Below the pieces are notes generated by a model. It saw only the letters and a list, made by a program, of their open reading frames with translations, searched no databases and was not told the DNA's origin. This document shows, one piece after another, positions 35,901 through 46,760 of a stretch of 64,000 nt of DNA; position 1 is the first letter of the stretch; each line of letters begins with the position of its first letter. The position numbers and the translations under genes are program-made. The DNA lies in contig NC_088777.1 in assembly GCF_954871325.1 (NCBI RefSeq), positions 9,649,366 to 9,713,365 of the forward strand, written 5' to 3'. Source of the stretch: Gordionus sp. m RMFG-2023 (lineage: Eukaryota > Nematomorpha > Gordioida > Chordodea > Parachordodidae).

Positions 35901-38272
35901 TTGAAATACTTATTGTAATTAGGTCATGGTAAAAATATACCTGAGTTCAAACTATCAGATATATCTTTATAAAATGGTTTATTAACCTAATCAAAATAAA
36001 ATTATAAAACATATTAAAGTAAAATAGACACTTGTCGGGGAAAAAGAGGGCTGAAAAATATTCTAAGGAATTGAATGAATAAGGAGAAAAAAATCAAATT
36101 ATATTTATAAATTTTAAACCTTTATTTAAAATTTTTAACTTTTTCTAATAAAAATTTTAAACTTTTTTTTAATTGGATGAACTTGAACGCGTTCATCAAA
36201 AATAACAAATAATTTTGGGTGTCTTCTAAACTAAGCATGCTGTTTCAGAACAGTGGGGCAAGGGGGATCGACAACGGTCGATTAGTTCGGGCATTTAAAA
36301 ATTGGAGACAAGAAACCCGGTTTCGTCGGAATCTTGGTCATTAATCAAGAATCTAAAATAACCTGTTAGATTTGAATATTTATCTATGTAAATTAGGAAT
36401 AACCTCCTGTTTTATTAAAGTAGCAGAACTTATTAGGGTTGCTAGCATACAGTAATTTTTAATAATTCTCCAAATTAAATGAATTATAATAAACTGCTAA
36501 TTAATATTATGTAACATTTTAAGAAAAAGGAGAAAGAATATCCATAAAAATTTTAATGATTCAAATTAGTCGTTTTCGCTTGCTATTTACAAAAAATTTA
36601 AACTACAACACTATCCTGTATTCACGTATAACGCGAATTCAGGACGCAATTTACGAAATTAGGGCATCTTTTGCATTGAACACCATAATATTGATGATTA
36701 TGGCCCAACACAAGGAAATTACCATTACAACTGCTAATATATTTAAGGAAATTTTTTTTTATGAAATGATTTTTTTTGTAGCATTCAAAATTTATTAGAA
36801 CTAAACATCACATAAAATTTATTAGAAATAATCATCATATTAAATATTAAAGCCAATCATATTTAATTAAAAATTTCTAACACAAATAATAAAATATTGG
36901 AAAATACAAAATATTTAAGGCCCATATAATATTGTTAAAAGATACTGTAGCTATTAATGAATTAAATCAGTGTGAAATCACAGGAAAATATAGAATAATA
37001 CAATGTAATTAAAAAGTTGATCAAAATATTGTTCATAAATGAAGATTTAATCTTTGAGAGCCAATTTTTCCATGGTTTATTCTTGGAGATTCTTGATTTA
37101 TATTAAGTAAAGCTAGTCCACTCAACCAATTTTAAGATGTCGGACTTTTGAGATAGGTTTTTATTCCTTGTATTGAAGAAAAAGTTCTCTCATTTGTGCT
37201 TGTATAAATTGGTATTATTTCCAAAAACTATTAATTTCTTACTAAATTATTATTAAAATGGAACCACAATAAACTATTTCAAAATTTTTATTTCAATAAC
37301 TAAAACTAATAAATTTTTTTACATTACAAATTTAGATTTTACATAAAAAAAATAATAATCATTCATCGAAAAAATATCTTTTTTATAAGAATAATTCTAT
37401 TATTATTTTTTATCATATTATTTAATTTTCGACCAATCAATTGACGTTTGCCTTAAATATCTATTTAAAAATTATGCGAGGGTGTATATCTTTGTCTTTT
37501 AGAGGTAGGATTATATTACAAACCTTATATTGTATAAGTTTTTAAAATATATATGAGAGATCTTTTGGATTTATCTCCAATATACCCCGGTCTCCACTAG
37601 AGGATCCGATATAATTTTTTTTACAGAAATAAATTTTAATTTAAAAAATGATTATATGAATTGATTTTCAAGAATATATTCTAACTAACTTTTGAGCAAA
37701 CAAGTCTATCTTCCGGTTATTGTTTGATTGGTTGACAATAAAAATCTCATATGATGGTTTTATTTATTTTGAGTTGCATAACCCATTGGACAAACAGAGA
37801 TTTCCAATAGCGTTGTTAAACATCTTGATTTTTATCGCTACTCAATATTTTCGCCAAAATATTATGCAAACCTGAAGATTTTTCTCATAGATGACAGAAA
37901 GATTTGGACATCTATTAACGAAATCTCGAAGCTTGTGAAATATTATTTTGGTTAAAAACATTAATTTAAAAACTGCTAAACAAAGGCCTTTAATAACACT
38001 AGTTTCCAATTTGTAATTTGGGAAATAAGTTGAATAATTGACGAACAAGAGTGAAGAAATAAAGGCTAGTTGTATTTTCATTTATACTATTTCCTGAACA
38101 AATCCATATCCGATCGATATTTTGATTATCAATAACTAATTTTTTTTTTATAAGTTACTCGACTTAATTAAATATAATATGTCATTTTTAGCAATCGTAT
38201 GCCCACCACTCCGTCCCTTCTTCTGTAGAAGAATAATTTATCTAAGAAATGGATGCCCTAGATGTCGATGGT
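32903..38272 (+). CDS. Secreted antistasin-like cysteine-rich protein, unit 2
   Basis: Exons by eye: 32903-33047 (signal peptide MKYLIWGFLSFIFLSQYGNG plus a Gln/Pro/Phe-rich stretch), 35538-35615 and 38192-38272, all phase 1, with the latter two symmetric (78 and 81 nt). Exon 2 reads CPFVSQCFLPCRLNFINGC then R-M-C-T-C-P, the fullest antistasin-type pattern of the three units: C-x5-C-x3-C-x7-C-x2-C-x-C. Exon 3 reads CPPLRPFFCRRIIYLRNGCP then R-C-R-W. If the last intron is spliced as in unit 1 the frame stops right after that Trp; if it is read through, a sixth Cys follows. An alternative end uses a 33-nt intron (35616-35648) into 35649-35686 (RPGYSRPDFRL). That intron has no stop, so its retention would also stay open. 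Function is inferred from the family only. Confidence 0.65.
33900..34190. mobile_element. GC-rich MITE shared by units 1 and 2
   Basis: It runs from agagatctgcagaggtacc to gggcctgcaggcctctaatt. The orthologous copy in unit 1 is at about 23247-23535. In unit 3 only a reduced trace remains (about 42615-42700). It is an old insertion preceding duplication. Confidence 0.55.
34905..35345 (-). mobile_element. LINE fragment, C-terminal part of an RTE-like ORF2
   Basis: On the minus strand, 35147-34953 encodes the tail typical of RTE-type non-LTR polymerases: RGSL-like SLKVVPWYGRIMRRPIGYIG followed by GKRKRGRPKLQWGHKVKDNM. Upstream, broken frames give GVLFDKRIPHKLKEKF, the segment after the reverse transcriptase core. 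It is 5'-truncated and frame-shifted, and it is absent from units 1 and 3. The clade assignment is tentative. Confidence 0.7.
37045..37235 (-). mobile_element. hAT dimerisation-domain fragment in unit 2
   Basis: The minus strand reads IPIYTSTNERTFSSIQGIKT and, after a frame break, LSGLALLNINQES, the hAT C-terminal signature. It is the counterpart of the unit 1 remnant at about 28250-28080. Confidence 0.75.
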
Positions 38273-40089
38273 GTAAGGATATTTTTTTAAAAAATAATTT
38301 CTTTGTAATAAATCAACATTTTTTTTAAAAAAAAAATAAATATAGTTTGATGATCACGGTCGAAATATTGGAGAATATTTTAAAAATGCATTCAATTATT
38401 TTTTTAAGAATTTATCACCAAGCTTATTTTAATAGTCAATAAATCTAAATCGTTGATATGATAAAAATTATGGTATAACTAATCATAAATATGTATTTAT
38501 CTTATATAGTTAAAATATCTAACATTATTAAAATGAATATTTTAATAATTTTTTATAAGGCTGTGTTCAAGTTCATAATATAAAAGAATTATATTCGCTT
38601 AAATTTCGAATTATTGAAAAATAAGAAATAAAAATGTCCAAATAATTAATTAACATGATTATATTAAAATTTTACAAAGTTTTGAAACTTTGAATATCTA
38701 AATAGATTTTGGACGCAACCTTATTGTTAAGAAAATTTTTTTTATTTATATTCAAAAAGTCTAGTGCACATTAGATATCATAAATACGTGTGCTGGTATA
38801 TTTAAATACACAATATTGGCGCTATTTTAATTACAAATGGTTTCGATTTAATTTTGAGCTTTAAAAATTATAGACGCCTTTCTGATTTAAATCAAAATGG
38901 TTTTATATCGTCTAAATGTTATTCTCATTTTAATCCATATTTTAACAGATCAGAGGATATCTAATATTATTTAAAATAAAAGTGTCAAAGTGGACCAAAG
39001 CGGGAAAATGTAACTCAATTATCATGGAGAAATATTTTTACATGGATAATTCTATTAATCTAGTTATAATAAACTAGAAATTGAGTTTAATAAAAATTCG
39101 AGTTTGTAGCCGAAAAATGAGGTTAAACCTAATTAGGCTTAGCGTAAAAATCGATGGAACCTAATTAGATTAATTAAAAAAAATAAACGCCGAAATATTC
39201 CGTTAATATTAAAATAAAATTTTCGTTGTTTAGAAATTTGCTACATGATGACAAACTAATTTGGTGGAACTTTAAGATGCACCCTCTCTCCAGCCCCCAT
39301 ATGTTTTATTTTGAAGAGTTTGGTGGAGTTATATATTTTTATAAAAAATTATAATTTAAGTTAGTTTTCAATTAGTCATTATTTTTTTTTATAATGGCTT
39401 ATTGAATTCTATTTGGGGAGAAAGTGGGTGGTAGTAATTTTTATTAGGTAATTGTAATATTTACTAAAATTTAAGAATTCCTCATGGAAAAACACCCACC
39501 CTATCCTCCCCTTGGATACGCGTCTGGACTTCAGCTTAAGGTATCTGATCGTGGATTATAATTATATAAAAATTTAATTATATTTTTAGGGCCACATATA
39601 CTTAATATAAGGATTTTTGTGTAAAATATGTACTTATTGGCCTTTATTTAATTTCATTTTTTTTGCTTGAATATATAAATAATAAATAGGAATCGAATAA
39701 ATATATAATATAGTATAAAATGAAGAAAATGACTTTCATGATAATTTTTTGTGAAGTGAAACAATATAAAATTTTTTTTAATGTCAATTTTTTGGTTGAA
39801 TAATGTAGATTAATAGGAATGGAATTAGTAGAATGTAAAAGGTAATGTACAAATCATTTTACAACATGTAATATTTATTTGCTGAAAAAAAAATATATAT
39901 AATATTTATATTTCTTATTTTAATTTTTTTATTTGACTCTCTTTAACAATCATCTACAAAATTTCTGTCTAAAAGATGTGTTCATCTCCAAAAATAAGTT
40001 TTCCTAGACTAAACAAAATTTCTTAGAGAGTACTTGATATAGGTAAGGAATTAGGTTTAATAAACAATAATTCTAACTTTGGAAAATCA

Positions 40090-40197
40090 TAGAGAGAAAT
40101 TATATAGAGAAATCATATAGAGAAATCATATAGAGAAATCATATAGAGAAATCATATAGAGAAATCATATAGAGAAATCATATAGAGAAATCATATT
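40090..40197. repeat. 13-bp minisatellite (catatagagaaat), about 8 copies
   Basis: Perfect tandem copies of a 13-bp unit in unit 2. Unit 1 (about 31313-31333) and unit 3 (about 49067-49080) have only one to two copies, so this is a local expansion after duplication. Confidence 0.92.
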
Positions 40198-43124
40198 ATA
40201 AAATAGTAATTTGTTGCTTTAATGATTCAATTTATAAAAACATTCGCTTACTTTTGTATAATATCTAATCCAATTTGGTTAATATTCACAAATTACCACT
40301 TATTATTTTTTTAATGATCTTAATTTTATTACTCCTTAGGGCATGTTGAATTTTAAATATAACCTTTTCTTTCAAAATATATACCTTCAAAGAGAAGATA
40401 ATTATCGATATTGATAAATTACAAAACATTTATAAAAATATTTATTGAGAACTAATTAATAAATTGAACCAATTGTCTGTAATCTAGGTTTACATAGACG
40501 ATGTATTTGTATCTATGTTATAATATCAGTTTCGAGATATTAGCTTTTTTAAATGAAATATTATTTTGGCTTAACTGGTTAACAATATTATTTAATTATT
40601 GACTTAAATGTTATTATTTTGAATACTTTTTAATATTCCACAAGTGCGTGTATTACTTATTCTATTTTAAGATTACGGAGTATCTAAAATGTTATTCAAA
40701 TAATAATTCTTATTTTATAAATTGTTTATTTTATATTATATTAAATATATATCCACTTTTTAAGCGATGTATCTGGTGTCTGTGTCTAGATACATTTGAA
40801 AAGTATCTCTTAATAATTTTTTTATAACCCCAGCCCAGAGTTCTATCCTTTGAGTACTAAAAGGTTCTAACTCTATTTCGATCGATATTACAGATCAAAT
40901 TTTCAAAATTAATATTTTAAAAGGGCTATAAAAACTTTTAGTGTTATTTAAAGAAATTATTTAATAAATGCAAAGTCCACAATTAATTTCAAACATTAAT
41001 TTTGCTATCCGAGTTAGAGAAGATAAAAAAAATTAAGATCATATCCGTTTAATTCTATTTTATTAAAATGAGCAACGTTCATACTTAAAATGAAATTGAA
41101 GAAACAAATTTGACTGAAGATGACTATAGAAATTGGATTAGATACAGATTTCTGTTCCGGCTAATTAAGATAAGATGTTTATATGATATCTTAGTCAGAG
41201 TTAAATTTGACAACTTCCCATTTAAACCTATTTCTACTTTATCATACATATTTAACAAAGTACGGGTTTATAAGATTTTTCTAAATAGGTTATCTTTTAT
41301 TCTTAGTTTTTAAAGTTTCAACTTTTCTTCTTTAAAGTGGATTTACTTTTATTATTATTATATAAAAGTAAATACATTGATATAATAAAGGAGAACAAAT
41401 TTTATAAAATAACATATTTATTTTATTTTAATCTCTATTTAATAGTCGGGTTCTACCAATAGTCGCACCTCTGGATTCCTATTTGATTAAAATATATATT
41501 TCGAATATTCAGAGGAGGAGGGAGGGTAGGGAGTCGCAAGTTGATATTTATAAAAAAATCAAAAATATACTTATTTGTTTGTTTATTGGGTTAATTGTAA
41601 TTTGTTATTAGTGAAATAAAATATTACTCTTGTTCAAGGTGCATGTTCACATCTATATATACGAATTTAAATTATTTTGAAATATTTGGAATAATTATGA
41701 CATAATCGAATTAATTAAATTTGTTATCCTTGGAATATCACATTTAAATATATATTTTTGGGTAACATTTGAATTAAATCTAAAAAAAATCATTTTCTTT
41801 AAATTTTATAATTTACAAAATGAAATATTTTATATGGGGCTTTTTATTTTTCATATTTTTGTCACAATATGGGAATGGGCAAATCATAATTCAACAACCA
41901 CCATTACCAACGGTCACCCTATATTAATCAACAGTCACCTTTTCAACGCCCAGGTAAAATTCATTTAAATGCATGCTAAAGTTACTTTACTACAGAATAA
42001 ATGTCTGTTTCATATAATCCTTCAATTCATCATTAAATATATATATTATATATTAGTTTCGAAGCCATACTGAGCCCATTTCTAGTCAGAACGTTTTTTC
42101 ATGAGAGCGGTTTCCTAGGTATGTTTACGGCAATTGTTTCATTTATTTCCAAACAAAAAATTCTAATTTATCGAAATAAATTAATCGATAAAACAGAAAA
42201 TCATGCCTAGGAAACCTCTTTTAAAATATAATTTTTTAAAAAATGGAAGCCTAAAAGATTCCTAAAAAAAATTTATTATGTCCGATTTGGCTTGACATTT
42301 TTTCGGGGGAGTTAGAATCTGATATATTGCCGGTTATATTTAAGGAATTGATAGCCTTCGGGTTTATAGATCCATATCTGTTCTTTTTGGTTAGTTCTGG
42401 TTCATAATTTTTTTGGATTTTTTATAATTAATCTAATAGATTATTTAGTTGACCCAAAAATATTAAACCAAACAAATATGGTCGATTCAAAATTTTAATT
42501 AAGTTCTAAAAAGGGATTTGTCTTTGAAAATTATAATATCGTTATATATCTTTTTATTTCTTCAATTTCTAAATATTCCATTTTAATACACTATTTCTCT
42601 ACGTTTATTATAATCGCCTGAATTTTCTCTTAAAAAAAATTTATGACCAGGTCCGGGTTTTATATTTTCAGGCCCAACCTGTATTTTATTTTGAAAAGTT
42701 CCGTTTGGAAATGGCTCTAAAAAAATAAAACATTTAATAACGTAACCACTTATAAATTCGAACTAACTTTTTATAAATTATGCCAATCATTTAAAATAGA
42801 TAAATAATTCAGAAGCTGGGTTCGAAAGTATTATTTTATAATGCTTCTGCTATTACCTTTCGAAATTTTATTAAAGCAGTTCGATTATGGTTTTAAAGAT
42901 CATTAAGATTTATTACAGTTCTGCTGGCAGGTCCAATATCCAGATTAAGTGCAAGAATTACTCTCAAAATTCCCTTGTGTGATCTTAAATATCTTTAATA
43001 TTTTAGTCGAATTTTTATCTTTAATAATAAAATTGTATAGAAATTAAAACTTATATAATATTGTTATAAAAATATAATATTTCTTTTAAAACTAAGGTGA
43101 CTATTAAGTCCATTTAGCAAAATT

Positions 43125-43510
43125 AGAGATCTGTAAATCAGGGCCCAGCCATACCAGGCCCGGCCTGAATAATATCGGGTTGGGCTGGATTCGGCCTAAT
43201 ATTTTTTTAAAAAATTTTGGGCCAGGACTGGTCGGGTTTAAATTTTTAAATATGGTATCATTTCATTATGTATAATTAATGCATATATTTAAAAATTCCT
43301 ACAAAACTAGGCGATAATATTTTTTACAATCAAAAAAAATATTAGAGATTTCTATATTTATATAAATTTGGGTCTGGCGGACAAATAATTTTTATTTTTA
43401 CGGGCTGAAAAAATAAAAAAAATTTTGTTCGGGGTTGGGCCGGCCAGGACAAGTTTTTTGAATTAATTTCTGGCTGGGCCGGTTCGGGCTTAAAAAACTT
43501 GGCCCGATGG
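43125..43510. mobile_element. GGCCCGG-rich MITE, unit 3 copy
   Basis: It runs from agagatctgtaaatcagggcc to cttggcccgatggagataac, orthologous to 24776-25150 in unit 1. No intact coding; the minus-strand open frame at 43342-43542 is repeat-derived. Confidence 0.55.
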
Positions 43511-43835
43511 AGATAACTAAAAGTGAAATCATTTATATTCATTATATTGTATTATTAATGTCTCAAAGGTTGTGCACCTGTTTCCCAATGTTTATTTCCA
43601 TGCAACTTAAATATTATTCAAGGATGTCCAGTGTGTAGTTGCCAACGTGGTAAGTGTTTTTTTTTAAATTCGATTATAGAGAGGGAAACCAGGTCACAGC
43701 AGACCCGATTTGATATAATCTAATGCTGTTTAACATTTTGAAAAAAAAACGAATTTGATCGTTTTGGTCATTTATTAACAAAAAATCGAATACATTAGGG
43801 TTCAAATATTCGCAAACATATGTGGACGTTTATGT

Positions 43836-43993
43836 AATAGTCCTAGGACTATTAAGCGTACAAGTACGTGCGGTGGCCCACACTTTATTTCCCCCTCTAT
43901 AATAAATATCCAGATAGATAAGTTTGAACAATACCTAGGATAGCCCTGTTGTTTGTCAACACTTAGGGCTTAACGCTGAAAGTATATCACGTA
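43836..43993 (+). ncRNA. Candidate structured, pseudoknotted RNA element, copy B
   Basis: It has the same architecture as 1578-1768. A hairpin (aatagtcc 43836-43843 with ggactatt 43846-43853) is followed by agcgt (43855-43859), acaag, then tacgtg (43865-43870). Downstream there is a hairpin (agccct 43942-43947 with agggct 43965-43970, gttg with caac inside), then acgct (43973-43977) pairing with agcgt, and cacgta (43988-43993) pairing with tacgtg. Stems differ in sequence from copy A, but the pairing is kept. The single-stranded core tacaagtacgtgcgg is identical. Confidence 0.4.
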
Positions 43994-44989
43994 ATAGATG
44001 TATAATTTAATAACAAAGTTATGTTGGCTGTTGGATTTAATATTTTTATTTTTTTTAATAGGTAGGCATTATAAGTAAAAATATAAAACAATAAATAAGA
44101 TTTAAAATATAATATCTTGTTTTATAAGAATTGCTTTTCAAAATTTTCATGATAAGCGAGGATGTTATGTAGTTAACTTTGCACTAAAATCGCGTTACCG
44201 GAGATGAGGATGGTATTGCAGTGTGATATTTGATGAATAAATGAAGATGTTATTTTTTTAAATATCTTGAAGATATTTTGTCCCTTTTGTTTCAAAAATT
44301 TGATAAGTAGTCTTCGTTGGGATTACAAATTCCTCTCTGTTCCGCAGATTTTACATTCACTGGTTTTCTACGAGTTTCCTTAAATATGATACTGGTTAAT
44401 TTTTATATTTCATTCCTTCAAGGCCGCCTTATCCAACATTCGAGTTTAAATACCGGACGTGTTATGGAAGAAAAAAAATATATTGATCATATATCCACTG
44501 TGTTCCAATTGAACTGTTACCTTTTTGTTTAAGCAATAAATCTGTCAATTCTAAATATAATTCAATAAAATTTTAGAGATTGAGAAAGAGATATATTATC
44601 AATGTTTAATATCATTAAATTCCATCAACAGGGTCCAAACTTTCCATTTGGAACACAGTGTATACATATATGCTTAATTCTAAAAAAAAAATTAAAATGT
44701 AATATATATTTTCATTTCTTAAATTTTTCCTTTCTCACTCCTATTTAAATTTATGTATAATCTCATGCTCAAAAAAAAGTAAGTAAATGCATTTTTATTA
44801 AGATCACAGTCACATTTAGTAATATTCTATTTATTTTTATTGAAAAAAATTAAAATATAAATTTGGAATTCAAACAAAATATAAAAGAAATATAATAAAT
44901 TAGAAACCAGATTTAGTATTATTATAATGCATAGGTCTTTTTATTAAGATTCGTGTGTGATAAAGATGCCCTTTTTGCATTAAGTATTA

Positions 44990-46640
44990 ATCAAGCAATT
45001 AAAAAATTATTTCGCTGGATGTACTCGTTTCAGGTATACAAAAAACCTTCCTAGCTAAATTAGCAAGCCTATCAAATTTCGGTTCCTCTTTTTCTAAAAA
45101 ATTAGTGCAACCTCATCTGGTATAACTAAGTTGGTTGAGCGAAGGATGCCATTCTTGTTCTAGATCGCTAATGCTGTTATAATTGCTGTTCGGAAGATAT
45201 TTGCCCATTATCCTAAACTTGAATCTCATTCTGTGCATTTCAATCATGCTCAAAAGTTTTAAATGCCTAATTAAAAATTGCGTTAATGTTTTAGAATTCG
45301 AATTTAAATATTCTGAAACAATTTTAAGATTTTGAAAACTCGGATCAAGTAGTGTGGCTAATATCTAATGTTTATAATATAATTTTATTAATTAATATAT
45401 AATATAAAATAAATTACTTGAATTCGGTTGGAAACCTATGGTCAAGCTTTTTTTGTATTTCTTTTAGGCTAATGATAGCTGATCAATCAGATTTATTGAT
45501 TTGTATTACGCGTTTCTACTGCACTATGAAATAATAACCCATAATTTATTGTTGATAGAAATTCATTGACTCTCTATGATTCGTAAATTTCGTCAAATAT
45601 ATCCCATTCGTTATTAAGGAGTATTAAAATTCATATTCTATCTAGAACATTATATCTTGTTAACACTATGGATACCCAGCATAATTAATATGTTGTTCCA
45701 GAGGGTAGGGCAATTTAATTTTAAAGTTTTTGTATTAATTAGATCTGCTAGTGCAATGCAATTTATAATATCAGCGTCACCAGATATATAAAATGTTCAT
45801 CAAGTTATGGATCAGAATCATCAATATCCAAAATATGGTCTGCCTCATAAATTGATTGCAGGCATTTACGATGTTCAACCTCAATTTCAAATTCCAAATC
45901 AGTTATGATATCTGAGAGCTGAAATTACTTCTCTAATTTTTTTTAAATCAAAATATTAATTCTGGCAGCTTTTTTTATGCCATCAACCGTAACTAAATTA
46001 TGAAGTTCATGCCAATCATAAAGGATGCTCATAATCCCCCAATCTGATGCTTCTTTTGATATTAGCCCAGACATCAGTTATCATCTATATTATTTTTTTA
46101 AATATATAATATAGATCGATCTCAGATAATATGGTTCCACCAGTATACTTTTGCGTCACGTTTTTAGTTGACAAGGAAAAATATTTTAAATCAAAATTTT
46201 TATTTAAATGATGAAGATTAAACGTGATATGATTTTGACTCTTGAAATGATCGTCCATAAATCAAAAGTAATAGAACAGAACTTTGATCCAGAATCAATC
46301 AGATTTAAAATATTAGCATTTATAGATGAATAAATATTATATAGTGCACCCCGACGTATGGTTGTTCTATCAGGCATTTCTGACGAGGAATCAATTATCT
46401 TATATTTCTCTTAGACAGTTTAATTATTAATAAACATTTTATTTAAATTTAAACCTTTAGAAAATCAGTCAATCCTTTCTTTTCTATAGAATCAAATAGC
46501 ATTAAATCTAAACAGCACATCAAATCACAATTTTGCCATATTATATTTTATATTTATTTTATACCAATAGAATAAAATTCATTTTTATTAGTCTAAATAT
46601 TCAAATTAAAATAATTTAATATATAAATATAATTAAATAG
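44990..46640 (-). mobile_element. Decayed hAT transposase in unit 3
   Basis: Minus-strand fragments include LSDIITDLEFEIEVEHRKCL (about 45920-45860), C-P-T-L-W-N-N (about 45700), LATLLDPSFQNLKIVSEYLN (about 45360-45300) and FDRLANLARKVFCIPETSTS (about 45085-45020). The last matches the hAT C-terminal motif R-L-A...C-I-P-x-T-S-x-x-S-E. Many stops. Part of it is homologous to 28480-28930 in unit 1. Confidence 0.75.
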
Positions 46641-46671
46641 CATTCAAAAATTCTACATGCCTATAAATAAA

Positions 46672-46760
46672 TTAAAGGCGAGCCTGGCACGCCGCCATCT
46701 CAATCGGCGGCTTTTCGACGTGAATATATTGGCGGCGGCGCACAGGTCTAGACGTAATGC
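46672..46760. repeat. GC-rich palindromic segment
   Basis: An island with gccgccatctcaatcggcggc (inverted gccgcc/ggcggc) and ggcggcggcgc in very AT-rich DNA. It lies at the right edge of the unit 3 insertion. Probably a transposon end (cctggcacgccgcc); not assigned. Confidence 0.45.

Larger units (their letters stand above)
32341..41198 (+). repeat. Tandem array unit 2 (about 8.9 kb)
   Basis: The second unit has the same landmark order as unit 1: signal exon 32903, antistasin-like exon 35538, cysteine exon 38192, gcaacgtt block about 41070. It ends at tcagagttaaatttgac. It lacks the two large unit 1 insertions and carries a LINE fragment (34905-35345) and a 13-bp minisatellite (40090-40197). 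Exons look more similar to unit 1 than the flanking DNA does. Confidence 0.9.

Noticed and set aside
37842-38081. Minus-strand frame starting with a signal-peptide-like stretch (MKIQLAFISSLLF)
   Set aside because: It is antisense to the array gene, not preserved in units 1 or 3, and composed of common AT-rich hydrophobic codons.
40090-40197. Possible CRISPR-like array
   Set aside because: The repeats are 13 bp with no spacers in a eukaryotic sequence; it is a minisatellite.
44317-44532. 71-codon plus-strand frame in the unit 3 insertion
   Set aside because: It has no recognisable domain and sits in transposon-derived DNA; treated as chance.
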